Source of the DNA: Streptomyces pactum
GTDB taxonomy: Bacteria > Actinomycetota > Actinomycetes > Streptomycetales > Streptomycetaceae
Length of the DNA stretch: 64,000 bases
Direction of reading: 5' to 3'
Assembly: GCF_016031615.1 (NCBI RefSeq)
Contig: NZ_JACYXC010000001.1
Coordinates: 1,798,001-1,862,000, forward strand
Shown: piece by piece, positions 8,511 to 17,268 of the stretch
How the letters are laid out: each line of letters opens with the position of its first letter
How positions within the stretch are numbered: position 1 is the first letter of the stretch
Program-made: the position numbers and the translations under genes
The notes under the pieces: generated by a model
Told to the model about the DNA's origin: nothing
The model's database searches: none
What the model saw: the letters and a program-made list of their open reading frames with translations, nothing else

Positions 8511-9740
8511 TCACCGCAGGTGGCTGGTGTCGTTGAGCAGCCGCAGGCTCGCGTTGCCGTCCGCGTAGTAGGCGACGGCGGAGAGGGAGGCCGCCGCCAG
8601 CTCCATCCGGAACAGCGACTCCGGGGGCGCGCCGAGGGCGAGCCGGACCAGGGTCTTGACCGGGGTGACGTGGGTGACGACGAGCACCGTCTTCCCGGCG
8701 TACCGGGCGATGAGCTTGTCGCGGGCGACGCCGACCCGGCGCGCGACGGCGGCGAAGCTCTCGCCGCCGGTGGGCGCGGCCTTCGCCGACTTCAGCCAGG
8801 CGTCGAGGTCGGCGGGGTGCCGTTCGCGCACCTCGGCGAAGGTCAGCCCCTCCCAGGCGCCGAAGTCCGTCTCGCGCAGCCCGTCCTCGATGCGCACGTC
8901 GAGCCCGAGGCGGGCGGCCACCGTCTCGGCGGTCTCCCGGCAGCGCCGCAGCGGGGAGCTGACGATCGCCTGGATGGTGCCGCGGGCGGCGAGCGCGGTG
9001 GCGACCCGCTCGGCCTGGCGGCGCCCGGCGGGCGACAGTTCGGGGTCGGTCCCGCCGCTGCCGGAGAAGCGCTTCTGCGGGGTGAGGGCGGTCTCCCCGT
9101 GCCGCAGCAGCACCAGGGTGGCGGGTGCGCCCAGGTCGGCGGGCAGGGCCCAGCCGACCGGCGGGGCGGCCGGCTCGCCGAGCACGTCCCCGGCGGCCTC
9201 CGCCTCGTCCGCCGCCCGGGGGGCGGCCCGGTGGGCGCCGGCCGGGGCCACCGCGGGTGCCGTCACCGTGGCCGCGCCGGTGCCCGACGCGGCGGCCGTC
9301 ACCGCGGGCGTCCGGGGCTGCCACTGGCCGCCCTTGGCGCCGGCGTCCATCGCCTCGTTGGCGAGCCGGTCCGCCTGCTTGTTCCGCGCCCGCGGGATCC
9401 ACTGGTAGGCGACCTGGCCGGCCGGGAAGACGGTCTTGGCCTCGGCGGCCAGCGGCCGCATGTCCGGGTGCTTGATCTTCCAGCGGCCGGACATCTGCTC
9501 CACCACGAGCTTGGAGTCCATCCGCACCCGCACCCGGGCGGTGGGGTCGATGGCGTGCGCGGCGCGCAGCCCGGCGATCAGTCCGCGGTACTCGGCGACG
9601 TTGTTGGTGGCGGTGCCGATGTATTCGGCGGCCTCGGCGAGGGTCTCCCCGGTCACCGGGTCCAGGACCACGGCCCCGTACCCGGCGGGCCCCGGGTTGC
9701 CCCGGGACCCGCCGTCCGCCTCGACGACCAACTCCCGCAT
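8511..9740 (-). CDS. Bifunctional RNase HI / histidine phosphatase
   Basis: A 409-residue fusion. Residues 1-140 are RNase HI: acidic residues in VEADGGSRGNPG, NNVAEYRGL, RMDSKLVVEQM and NKQADRLANEA match the catalytic Asp-Glu-Asp-Asp set that cuts RNA in RNA/DNA hybrids. Residues 205-409 are a CobC/phosphoglycerate-mutase-like phosphatase with the phosphohistidine motif LLRHGET and the second histidine in VVTHVTPVK. A proline/alanine linker joins them. The fusion is known in actinobacteria, where the phosphatase half has been linked to alpha-ribazole phosphate removal in cobalamin assembly. ATG 9740 overlaps the upstream TGA by one base; the preceding in-frame GTG (9743) is an alternative start. 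It is the last gene of a three-gene operon. Confidence 0.92.
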   Translation of the reverse strand: MRELVVEADGGSRGNPGPAGYGAVVLDPVTGETLAEAAEYIGTATNNVAEYRGLIAGLRAAHAIDPTARVRVRMDSKLVVEQMSGRWKIKHPDMRPLAAEAKTVFPAGQVAYQWIPRARNKQADRLANEAMDAGAKGGQWQPRTPAVTAAASGTGAATVTAPAVAPAGAHRAAPRAADEAEAAGDVLGEPAAPPVGWALPADLGAPATLVLLRHGETALTPQKRFSGSGGTDPELSPAGRRQAERVATALAARGTIQAIVSSPLRRCRETAETVAARLGLDVRIEDGLRETDFGAWEGLTFAEVRERHPADLDAWLKSAKAAPTGGESFAAVARRVGVARDKLIARYAGKTVLVVTHVTPVKTLVRLALGAPPESLFRMELAAASLSAVAYYADGNASLRLLNDTSHLR

Positions 9741-10483
9741 CACAGACCGGATTCGGGCGTGCGGACCAGGATGCGGCGGCAGTTCTCGCAGCGCACCACG
9801 GCGTCCGGGGCGGCGGCCCGCAGCTCGTTGATCTCGGTGATGTTCAGCTCCAGCCGGCAGCCCTCGCAGCGGCGCTGGTAGAGCCGGGCCGCGCCCACCC
9901 CGCCCTGCTGCTCGCGCAGCTTGTCGTAGAGCTTCAGCAGGTCGGCGGGGACGCTGCCGGCGACGATGCCGCGCTCCTTGGTGACGGTGGCGATCTCGGC
10001 GTCGATCTCCGCGGCGGCGGCGTCCCGCCGGGCGGTGGCCTCGTCCGCCTTGGCCTGGACGGCCGAGACGCGCCCGGTCAGCTCGGTCACCCGCTCCTGC
10101 GCGGACTCGCGGCGCTCCATCACCTCCAGCACCACGTCCTCCAGGTCGGCCTGGCGCTTGGCGAGCGAGGCGATCTCCCGCTGGAGGTTCTCCAGGTCCT
10201 TCGGCGAGCCGACCGCGCCGGAGTCGAGCCGCTTCTGGTCGCGGGCGGCGCGCTGGCGGACCTGGTCCACGTCCTGCTCCGCCTTGGTCTGCTCGCGGGC
10301 GGTGTCGCTCTCCTCGGTCTGCGCGGCGACCAGCAGGTCGCGCAGCTGCGTCAGGTCGGCGCTCAGGGCGTCGATCTCCGCGTGCTCGGGCAGGTTCCGG
10401 CGCTTGTGCGCGAGCTGCGCGAGCCGCAGGTCGAGGGCCTGGAGGTCGAGAAGGCGGATCTGGTCGGCGGGCGCGGCGTTCAG
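9740..10483 (-). CDS. Zinc-ribbon coiled-coil protein (C4-type)
   Basis: A 247-residue protein: a long coiled coil (about 20-190, rich in Glu/Arg/Ala heptads) followed by a four-cysteine zinc ribbon (CEGC...CENC). It belongs to the family of putative nucleic-acid-binding proteins that usually sits beside Nif3 and RNase H genes in actinobacteria; the molecular role is unsettled. No ATG, GTG or TTG gives the conserved N-terminus. The best start is a CTG at 10483, with GGAG seven bases upstream and a four-base CTGA overlap with the Nif3 stop codon. That is an unusual start codon, but the coupling geometry is exactly that of the usual ATGA/GTGA overlaps. Confidence 0.85.
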   Translation of the reverse strand: MNAAPADQIRLLDLQALDLRLAQLAHKRRNLPEHAEIDALSADLTQLRDLLVAAQTEESDTAREQTKAEQDVDQVRQRAARDQKRLDSGAVGSPKDLENLQREIASLAKRQADLEDVVLEVMERRESAQERVTELTGRVSAVQAKADEATARRDAAAAEIDAEIATVTKERGIVAGSVPADLLKLYDKLREQQGGVGAARLYQRRCEGCRLELNITEINELRAAAPDAVVRCENCRRILVRTPESGL

Positions 10484-11364
10484 TTGGGGGCTCCAGATGC
10501 GTCGGAGGAAGCGGAAACGGTCGGGTCGGAATCGGGTGCGGACGACGCCACGTGGGCGGCCCAGGGGTCGGTGACGGTGCGGGAGACGTGGGTGCGCAGA
10601 CCCCACCCGTTCCGGTCGGAGATCGCGTCGAGCTGGGCGGCGGCCTGCTCGGTCCAGGGCCACTCGGTGGCCCAGTGCGCGGCGTCCACCAGCCCCAGCG
10701 GGCTGTGCTGGCCGGCCTCGGAGGCCGGGTGGTGGCGCAGGTCGGCGGTGAGGTAGGCGTCCACCCCGGCCGCCCGCACCTGGTCGAAGAGGCTGTCCCC
10801 GGAACCGCCGCAGACCGCGACGGTGCGGACGGTGCGCCCCGGGTCGCCGGCGAACCGGATGCCCTGCGCGGTGGCCGGCAGCCGCGCGGCGGCGCGGCGG
10901 GCGAGGCCGGCGAGCGTCTCCGGCCTCTCCAGCTCGCAGATCCGGCCGAGACCGCGGCGGCCGGCCGGGTCGGTGGGGTCCGGGACGAGCGGGCCGACCA
11001 CCCGCAGGTCCAGCGCGCCGGCGAGCGCGTCGGAGACTCCGGGGTCGGCCCGGTCGGCGTTGGTGTGCGCGACGTGCAGCGCGATGTCGTTCTTGATCAG
11101 CGTGTGCACCACCCGGCCCTTGAAGGTGCCGGCCGCCACGGTGGTGGTGCCGCGCAGGTACAGCGGGTGGTGGGTGACCAGCAGGTCGGCGCCGAGCCGT
11201 ACGGCCTCGTCGGCCACCTCCTGCACCGGGTCCACGGCGAACAGGACACGGGAGACCTCGGCCTGCGGGTCCCCGCAGACCGTGCCGACGGCGTCCCACT
11301 GCTCCGCCCGCTCGGGGGGCCAGAGAGCGTCGAGCGCGGCGATGACGTCGTTGAGTGCGGGCAC
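10480..11364 (-). CDS. Nif3-like dinuclear metal centre protein
   Basis: A 294-residue member of the NIF3/YbgI family, hexameric proteins with a di-metal site of debated function (formerly called GTP cyclohydrolase 1 type 2). Family motifs are clear: LLVTHHPLYLRG, HTNADRADPGVSDALA near the N-terminus, and DAYLTADLRHHPA with VDAAHWATE near the C-terminus, which supply the metal-binding histidines and acids. The start is GTG at 11364. It is the first gene of the coupled operon Nif3, zinc ribbon, RNase H/phosphatase. The last 25 residues are a Ser/Asp-rich tail. Confidence 0.9.
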   Translation of the reverse strand: MPALNDVIAALDALWPPERAEQWDAVGTVCGDPQAEVSRVLFAVDPVQEVADEAVRLGADLLVTHHPLYLRGTTTVAAGTFKGRVVHTLIKNDIALHVAHTNADRADPGVSDALAGALDLRVVGPLVPDPTDPAGRRGLGRICELERPETLAGLARRAAARLPATAQGIRFAGDPGRTVRTVAVCGGSGDSLFDQVRAAGVDAYLTADLRHHPASEAGQHSPLGLVDAAHWATEWPWTEQAAAQLDAISDRNGWGLRTHVSRTVTDPWAAHVASSAPDSDPTVSASSDASGAPN

Positions 11365-11584
11365 GGGTCAGAGGTTACCTCCCACCCGCGCCCGGCCGCC
11401 CCCGAGCTTCCCCGCCCCGCCACGGTACGGACCCGCCTCCGGGCCGGCCGCCCCCGGAGGAGTCCCCACGGGCCGGCGGCGGAGGGCCGTCGCGGGGCGC
11501 CACGACCGGCGGCGGACAGCCTCCCGGGGGCCGTCCCCGGCCGGGTACGTCCCGGCCGGGGCAAGCCGGTACGTCCGGGACGGG

Positions 11585-11692
11585 GTCCGTACGTCCCGGC
11601 GGATGGTGTGGCGGTGGGGCGCCGGGGCCGGTGGTCCGGTCCGTACGTCCCGGCGGATGGTGTGGCGGTGGGGCGCCGGGGCCGGTGGTCCG
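11585..11692. repeat. 54-bp perfect tandem duplication
   Basis: Two identical 54-bp copies lie head to tail (11585-11638 and 11639-11692), each containing gtccgtacgtcccggcgg at its start. Perfect identity points to recent slippage or unequal exchange. Confidence 0.75.
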
Positions 11693-11694
11693 GT

Positions 11695-11806
11695 GGCCGG
11701 TACGCCGGGTCGGCGGTGCAGTGGTCCGTGGGCCGGGCCGGCGGCCCGTTGGCCGGTACGCCGGGTCGGCGGTGCGGTGGCCGGTACGCCGGGTCGGCGG
11801 TGCGGT
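11695..11806. repeat. 28-bp repeat, three copies
   Basis: The unit ggccggtacgccgggtcggc followed by ggtgc(a/g)gt occurs at 11695-11722, 11751-11778 and 11779-11806. The gap between the first two copies equals one unit, so a fourth, diverged copy probably lies there. Confidence 0.65.
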
Positions 11807-12411
11807 GGCCGGTGGGCCGGGGCCGAAGGGTAGGGGGCGCACGCCCCGTACCCGCCGGCCCCGGCGACCGGCGGGCGGCCCACGGCGGCGGACGCGCGGG
11901 CCCTGCCGGCGACGAGGCCTCGGGCGGACCGTCCCGCGCGGCGGCGGCTCCCCGTGGGACGGGCCGCGGCGGCCCAGGCGGCTGACCGGGGGCAGACCTC
12001 ACGGACACGGACCGCGGCTGACCGGCCGGTCCCGCGGCGGACCCGCCGTCCGGCAGGCGGACGAGGACCCGCGACGGGCCGGCCGCACCCGCGCCCCTCG
12101 CCGGACGGGAGACCACGGTGACCGCGGGGCGGCGGCTCACGCCGACCGGCGACGGGCCGCGGCGCGACGCCCCCGGCGGGCGGACCGGAAGCGACAGCTC
12201 ACGGGCCCCGGCTCGCGGCCCCGGCTCACACCGACCGGCCACCGCGCACCGGCCGGACACCTGGCCAACGGCCAACGGTGGGACACGCTCGCAACAACGG
12301 GACACCCTCGCCACGGCGGCCCAGGCGTCGCAGCCCCGCCGGCAGGCGACGCGGCCGGCGCCAGCACACCGACGGTGCGCTTCTCCAGCATTTCGGGACA
12401 TCGCCACCCTT

Positions 12412-12486
12412 ATGCGTGAACACACCCGACTCACGTCGTTCGGCAGGAAGTGCGAAAACTACGTTCTGCTGCCGGAGGTGACGTAA
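12412..12486 (+). CDS. Possible 24-codon leader ORF
   Basis: ATG to TAA encodes a 24-residue peptide (begins MREHTRLTSFGRK) and stops four bases before the ATG of the next gene. Its base composition is lower in GC than the surrounding DNA. It has no good ribosome binding site. The final codons overlap the ggaggtga site of the downstream gene, so translation of one could affect the other. It may equally be promoter/leader DNA that is open by chance. Confidence 0.2.
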   Translation: MREHTRLTSFGRKCENYVLLPEVT

Positions 12487-12490
12487 CACC

Positions 12491-14253
12491 ATGACGGCCT
12501 GTGCCATCGAGCCCGCCACCGAACCCGACCACGACGCCGCACACCCGGCCCGGCCACCGCTCCCGGCGCCCCCGCCGTACCTCGCGTCCCCGGCGCTGAC
12601 CATCGCCGCCGGCGGTACCTACGCCGCCCGGCTGGCGTGCTGCGCGGTGACCGGCGGCCGGTACCCGGAGCGCTGGACGCTGAGCGGCCCGGAGCCCTAC
12701 GCGGTGCCGCTGCACGGCACCCAGCCGGAGGAACCGGACACCGAGGTGCTGCCGCTCGCCGACGGGCAGGTGCTGGTCCGCCGCCGGGTGGCCGGGCACC
12801 ACCGCCTCTCACTGCTCCACCCGGCGGCCCTGGGCACCGTGGAACGCCCGTTGGGCGACATCCACCGGGCCGAGGTGACCCTGCTGCCGCCCGCACCGGC
12901 CGGCGCGGTCGCGTTCGCGCTGTCGCCCTCCCCCGGCGGGGCGGCCACCGAACTGTGGCTGGTGTACGGCGACGGCGTCCCCCGGCCGCTCACCGTGGTG
13001 CCGGGGCGCTGCACCGGCGGCGTCTGGCTGGACCGGACCGGCGGGCTGCTCGCCCTCGACCGGGAGCTGGACGGGCGGACCAAGACCGTGGCGCTGGACC
13101 TGCGGCACGGCGGCGCCCCGATCCCGCTGCTCCAGATCACCGAGGAGAGCGAGGACCGACTGCTGCTGGCCGACCCGGACAGCGGGCTGCTGCTGTTACG
13201 GTCCGACGCGCCGGGCACCCCGCGGCTGGGGTGGGGCATGCTGGGCAGCCCGCTCCCGGTGCGCTTCCCGGAGTGCCTGCGGGAGGAGCCCGGCACGGCG
13301 CTGGTGCCGTTCGCGGTCCAGCCGGGGCGTCCGCGGTCCCCGGAGGGCTGCGCCGTGGCGTTCCGGACCGCCGGGGAGGGGCCGTGGGCCGGGCCGCGTC
13401 CGGACCGCCCCGCGCCGGCCCCGGACCCCGTACCGCCCGGGACGCACCGCGCCCCGGCGTCCGCCGGCCCGCCCGTCGGCGGTGCGGAGCAGGTGGCGCT
13501 CTGGCGGCCGGGTGAGCGGCGGCTGCGCCGGATCACCGCCCCGGCGGGCTGGCTGGCCGACGCGGGTTTCTGGACCGCGCGCGGCGAGCTGTGGCTGCCG
13601 TACGCCACCCCCGCCGACCCCTGCGGGCTGCGCCGGGTCTGTTCCGGCGCCGCCGGGCCGGAGCGGCACCGGACCGCCCCGGGCACCGCCGCCGCCGGCA
13701 CGACCGTTCCGGGCGCCACGGCTCCGGGCGCCACGGCTCCGGGCGTCACCGGCACGGCTGCCCCGGGGTCGGTGCCCGCGGGCCGTCCCGCCGCCCCGGC
13801 GGAGGGCGGCGGGAAGTCCGGCGAGGGGGTCGGTGCACCCGGCGGCATCCGCCCCGCGCCAGTCACCGCCCCGCGGATCGCTCCTGTCCCCCGCCGCCCC
13901 CGGCCCGCACGGCGCCCCCGGTCCGCACCCGGTGTCGAGGGCACCCGAACGCCACCGGGGTACACCCGGCCGCGTCCGCCCGGCAGCCGTTCCCCGCCGC
14001 CCCGCACCCGGTCACCGCCGGCTCGCACCCGGCCGCCACCGGACCGGGCGGTCCGGGCGGTCCGGGCGGTCCGGGCGGGAGCGCCGGGCGCCGTTCCGCG
14101 CCGCCGCCGGCGGAGGCCGGATCCGCCGGGTTCGGGGCGGCCGGCCGGCGGACCCGGCCGGGGACCGCGGCCCGGCCGGTGCCGCTCCAACAGGCGCCGC
14201 TGGCAAGGGAACCGGGCGTGGCGGACTGGTTCGAAGATCCACCGATTGGTTAA
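12491..14253 (+). CDS. Uncharacterised Streptomyces protein, frameshifted as sequenced, TTA codon
   Basis: I do not recognise a characterised family. The first 390 residues are well-composed beta-rich sequence with a repeating D/G-turn pattern, possibly propeller-like. A Pro/Ala/Gly-rich part follows. As written, the starting frame runs on to 14611, but from about 13900 its third-position GC pattern breaks down and the frame one base earlier takes over, giving PVPLQQAPLAREPGVADW and a stop at 14251-14253. One missing base in the C-runs at 13880-13930 would join the two. The start ATG has ggaggtga upstream. Codon 236 is TTA (13196-13198), so full expression should need bldA tRNA. Confidence 0.6.
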
Positions 14254-14440
14254 ACTCCGACAGGGGGGTTTACGCGGCCATATGTTCCGTACACACCACC
14301 CCGGGACCGGGGTGGGAACCACCGCGCCGGAGCCGGGGCGGTGTTCCATGGGCATGGAGCTTTCGACGGCACGCGGGGAATGGTCGGGTGTGGCCTCTCC
14401 GGCCCAGCACGGCTCGATATCCAACGGGGTGACTTCCCAC

Positions 14441-14611
14441 ATGTCCGAAGCCCAGACCGACACCATCGGAGCGCGCCCGCAGCAGCAGACGGCGGCCGTC
14501 CAGTTCCCCCCGGGGGCGGGGAAACACCGCGGCGTGCAGGCCGCCGCCGAGGACCCCCAGGCACCGGTCCAGGGCCGCCACCGGCGGCCCGTTCCGGCCC
14601 AGGCGTCCTGA
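14441..14611 (+). CDS. Small 56-residue hypothetical protein
   Basis: ATG at 14441 gives a 56-residue basic, Gln/Ala/Arg-rich protein (starts MSEAQTDTIGARP, ends GRHRRPVPAQAS) with no membrane segment. It lies in a larger open frame, but this internal start has a plausible ribosome binding site (ggggtga) and its stop is followed at once by a perfect 20-bp hairpin, strong support for an independent short gene. Similar small proteins with GKHRG/GRHRRP elements occur in Streptomyces as far as I recall; the function is unknown. Confidence 0.55.
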   Translation: MSEAQTDTIGARPQQQTAAVQFPPGAGKHRGVQAAAEDPQAPVQGRHRRPVPAQAS

Positions 14612-14612
14612 G

Positions 14613-14653
14613 CCCGGCGGGTGGTGCACCGGTCCGGTGCACCACCCGCCGGG
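14613..14653 (+). terminator. Perfect 20-bp hairpin terminator
   Basis: The arms 14613-14632 and 14634-14653 are exact reverse complements (CCCGGCGGGTGGTGCACCGG on the 5' side) separated by a single T. The hairpin begins two bases after the stop of the 56-residue gene. No U-tract follows, as is usual in Streptomyces. It is one of the strongest hairpins in the window. Confidence 0.8.
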
Positions 14654-15051
14654 AGGGGACTCCCGCGACTCCCGTGCGGCGTGGTGCGGCCTCGTGCCGC
14701 GCCACGCCGCACGCCGTCGGGGGCCCGGTCCACCACCGGCGGGTGGCCGGTCCCATCGCGGACGGGTGACCGGTCCCACCACCGAGGGGTGGCCGGTCCG
14801 GTCGTCGTGCCGGACCCGGGCCCCTCGCCGTGGCCGGCACGGACCCGCCACCCTCCTCGACCAGCTCCCCTCGCCACGCGCACGCGAGCGCGCCGCCGCG
14901 GGTACGCGGTGCCGCCGCCATCCCCGCACCGGTGGCCCGGTGCGCGCCCGGGTACGTCCGCGGGCGCACCGGCCCCGGGCGCGCGGGTCCCGGACGCGCC
15001 GTTGCCCGGGCGCACGGTTCCCCGGTGCGCCGTGGTCCGGGCGTGCCGGGC
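14654..15051. other. Convergent gap, no gene seen
   Basis: GC-rich sequence between the small gene's terminator and the SDR gene. Words such as ccggtccca(c/t)c...ggtggccggt recur (14730-14800). I see no coding frame or RNA signature. Confidence 0.35.
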
Positions 15052-15918
15052 TCAGGTGCGCAGGTACGAGGCGCCGTTGAGATCCAGGACGGTGCCCGAA
15101 CTCCACTGCGCCCGGGGGGAGGCGAGCCAGAGCACCGCGTCGGCCACCTCGGCGGGCTCGGCGACCCGGCCGAACGGGCTCTGGCCCCGGATGGCCTCGC
15201 CCTCCGCGCCGGTCAGCCGGTGGGCGACCCGGTCGGTGTCGATGAAGCCCGGCGCGACCGAGGTGACGGCGATGCCGTACGGGGCCAGGGCGACCGCCAG
15301 CGACTGGCCCAGCGCGTGGACCGCGGCCTTGGTCGCCCCGTACGCGGGGTGGTCCGGTTCGCCGCGGAAGGCCCCGCGCGACCCGACGTTGACGATCCGG
15401 CCGCCGGTGCCCTGCTCGATCATCCGGCGGGCGGCGAGCTGGCTGAGGTTGGCGGTGGCCAGCAGGTTGACGGACACCTGACGCTGCCACACCGCCGTCC
15501 ACTCCTCGTACGCGGTGTCCGCGGGAGGGTGTGCGGGCGCGGCGGCCGCGGCGTTGTTGACCAGGACGTCGATGCCGCCGAGCGCCTCCGCGGCGGCCCC
15601 GGCCAGCCGTTCGGCCTCGGCCGGGTCGGCCAGGTCGGCGCCGAGCAGCACATGCCCGGTGCCGTCGAGGGAGGCGAGGGTGGCCTCGGCCTCCGCCCGG
15701 CGGCTGCCGTAGTGCACCGCCACCCGGTCGCCGTTGGCGGCGAACGCCTGGGCGACGGCCCGGCCCACCCCGCGCGAGGCACCGCTGACCAGCACCCGGC
15801 GGCCGGTCGAGGGGAAGCCGGCGGCGTCCGGTGCCGCCTGCGCCCGGGTCGCGTCCGGGGCCGGTGCCGGCGGCGTGGGCCTGTTCGGCGGAGCGGGCTG
15901 AACGGGACGGTCGGACAT
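15052..15918 (-). CDS. SDR family NAD(P)-dependent oxidoreductase
   Basis: A 288-residue short-chain dehydrogenase/reductase. Visible motifs: the cofactor glycine motif SGASRGVGRA (about 44-53), NNA in VLVNNAAAAA, the catalytic serine in VNVGSRGAF, and YxxxK in YGATK. The region after the active site (SVAPGFIDTD) is typical. The HYGSRRAEAE segment after the second strand suggests NADPH use. Substrate unknown. The ATG at 15918 is chosen because AAGGGGGGAACC stands immediately upstream and the first 40 residues are already a Pro/Ala-rich extension. It is a single gene. Confidence 0.88.
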   Translation of the reverse strand: MSDRPVQPAPPNRPTPPAPAPDATRAQAAPDAAGFPSTGRRVLVSGASRGVGRAVAQAFAANGDRVAVHYGSRRAEAEATLASLDGTGHVLLGADLADPAEAERLAGAAAEALGGIDVLVNNAAAAAPAHPPADTAYEEWTAVWQRQVSVNLLATANLSQLAARRMIEQGTGGRIVNVGSRGAFRGEPDHPAYGATKAAVHALGQSLAVALAPYGIAVTSVAPGFIDTDRVAHRLTGAEGEAIRGQSPFGRVAEPAEVADAVLWLASPRAQWSSGTVLDLNGASYLRT

Positions 15919-16461
15919 GGCGGTTCCCCCCTTGCACGGCGGTCGGACGGGCCGGCTACCGGGCCACCCTACGACCGCCGCCACCGCGTCCGGAGACCGG
16001 CCCGCCGCCGGCCGGGACCGCGCGCCGCCCCCGCCGCGGTGCGGTACGCGTACCGCCGAACGCCCGTCGGACGGGGCCGTGCCTCACCCGGACGCGCCTG
16101 AACACGGCCCGGACCGGGCCGTACCGCGGCCCGGCCCCTGCCGTGCCACCTCACCAAACGCGTCACCCCACCGGACCTGCCACCCCCACCGGGCGCTTCA
16201 CCCCTGCCCCGACGGACCACCGCGTCCGCCGCCACCGGCCCCGGACCCGCGCCCCGCCGCCACCCGGCCCACGGGCCACCCACGCCCACCACCGCCCCTG
16301 GCCACCGGGCACCGGAACACCCGGTCCGGGACGGGGCGCCACCGGGGCGCGGGACCCGCTGCCGGGCCGGGCCGGCGGACCGTCCGGACGGGGTGCGGTG
16401 CGCCGCCCGCGGACCCGTACGGCAGCATGAGCCGCGGAAGACAAGCCCAGGAGGACGCGAT
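15919..16461. other. Divergent intergenic region
   Basis: About 540 bases without a gene between the SDR and methyltransferase genes, mostly C-rich words. The only clear signal is the ribosome binding site AGGAGG at 16449-16454 for the downstream gene. Confidence 0.4.
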
Positions 16462-17103
16462 ATGGCCCCCGACCCCGCGACGCTCGCCGCATTCGAGGCG
16501 GCGAAGGGTTTCATGCCCGCCGACGAGGGACTGGCCCTGTACGAGGCGGCCGTGACGGCCGGCGCGCTCGGTCTGCCGCTGCTGGAGGTGGGGACCTACT
16601 GCGGGCGCTCCACCATCCTGCTCGCCGACGCGGCGCGCGCGGCCGGGACGGTGGCGGTCACCGTGGACCACCACCGGGGCTCGGAGGAGCAGCAGCCCGG
16701 CTGGGAGTACCACGACCCGTCGCTGGTGGATCCCGAGGTGGGGCTGATGGACACCCTCCCGTCCTTCCGCCGCACCCTGCACGCCGCCGGGCTGGAGGAG
16801 TACGTCATCGCGGTGGTGGGCCGGTCGCCGCAGGTGGCCGCGGTGTGGCAGGGCCCGCTGGGCCTGGTGTTCATCGACGGCGGGCACACCGACGAGCACG
16901 CGAACGGCGATTACGAGGGCTGGGCGCCGAAGGTCGCGCCGGGCGGCCTGCTCGTCATCCACGACGTGTTCCCGGACCCGGCGGACGGCGGGCAGGCCCC
17001 CTACCGGGTGTACCGCCGCGCCCTGGAGTCCGGGGAGTTCGGCGAGGTCTCGGTGACCCGCTCGCTGCGGGTGCTGCGGCGGACGGCGGACAGCGCGGTC
17101 TGA
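16462..17103 (+). CDS. Class I SAM-dependent methyltransferase (Methyltransf_24 type)
   Basis: A 213-residue Rossmann-fold methyltransferase of the small O-methyltransferase-like group. The SAM motif LLEVGTYCGRSTILLADAAR and the acidic motif LVFIDGGHTDE, followed by a histidine-rich VIHDVF strand, are the hallmarks. The acceptor is unknown. A perfect AGGAGG lies seven bases before the ATG. It is followed on the same strand by the amidase gene after 165 bases. Confidence 0.85.
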   Translation: MAPDPATLAAFEAAKGFMPADEGLALYEAAVTAGALGLPLLEVGTYCGRSTILLADAARAAGTVAVTVDHHRGSEEQQPGWEYHDPSLVDPEVGLMDTLPSFRRTLHAAGLEEYVIAVVGRSPQVAAVWQGPLGLVFIDGGHTDEHANGDYEGWAPKVAPGGLLVIHDVFPDPADGGQAPYRVYRRALESGEFGEVSVTRSLRVLRRTADSAV

Positions 17104-17268
17104 CGGTCCGCCGGTGTGCGGCGGCCGGGCGCGCGCCGGTGCCGCCGCACACCGGGCGGCACACCGGGCGGCACATCGGGGGGTGCCGGGCGGCGTGGCG
17201 GTGCCGTTCCGCCGTTCCGGGCGCGGCGCCCGCACCGTCGTTCGAAACGTGCGACTACCATCGCCCGG

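Larger units (their letters stand above)
11365..12411. other. Long intergenic region with tandem repeats
   Basis: About 1 kb without a credible gene between the divergent Nif3 operon and the gene starting at 12491. Several long open frames exist on both strands, but all are Arg/Pro/Gly-rich translations of repeats. Two tandem blocks are listed separately. The last 90 bases before 12491 are less GC-rich and probably hold the promoter of that gene. Confidence 0.45.

Noticed and set aside
14215..14260. A tRNA-like ggttcgaaga segment
   Set aside because: No acceptor stem or anticodon arm can be folded around it. No tRNA was recognised in the window by eye.
14254..14440. Continuation of the 12491 frame through 14611 as one 706-residue protein
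   Set aside because: Codon-position composition fails after about 13900, and the small gene with its own start and terminator explains the end better. It remains the literal reading of the sequence, so the alternative is stated in the feature.
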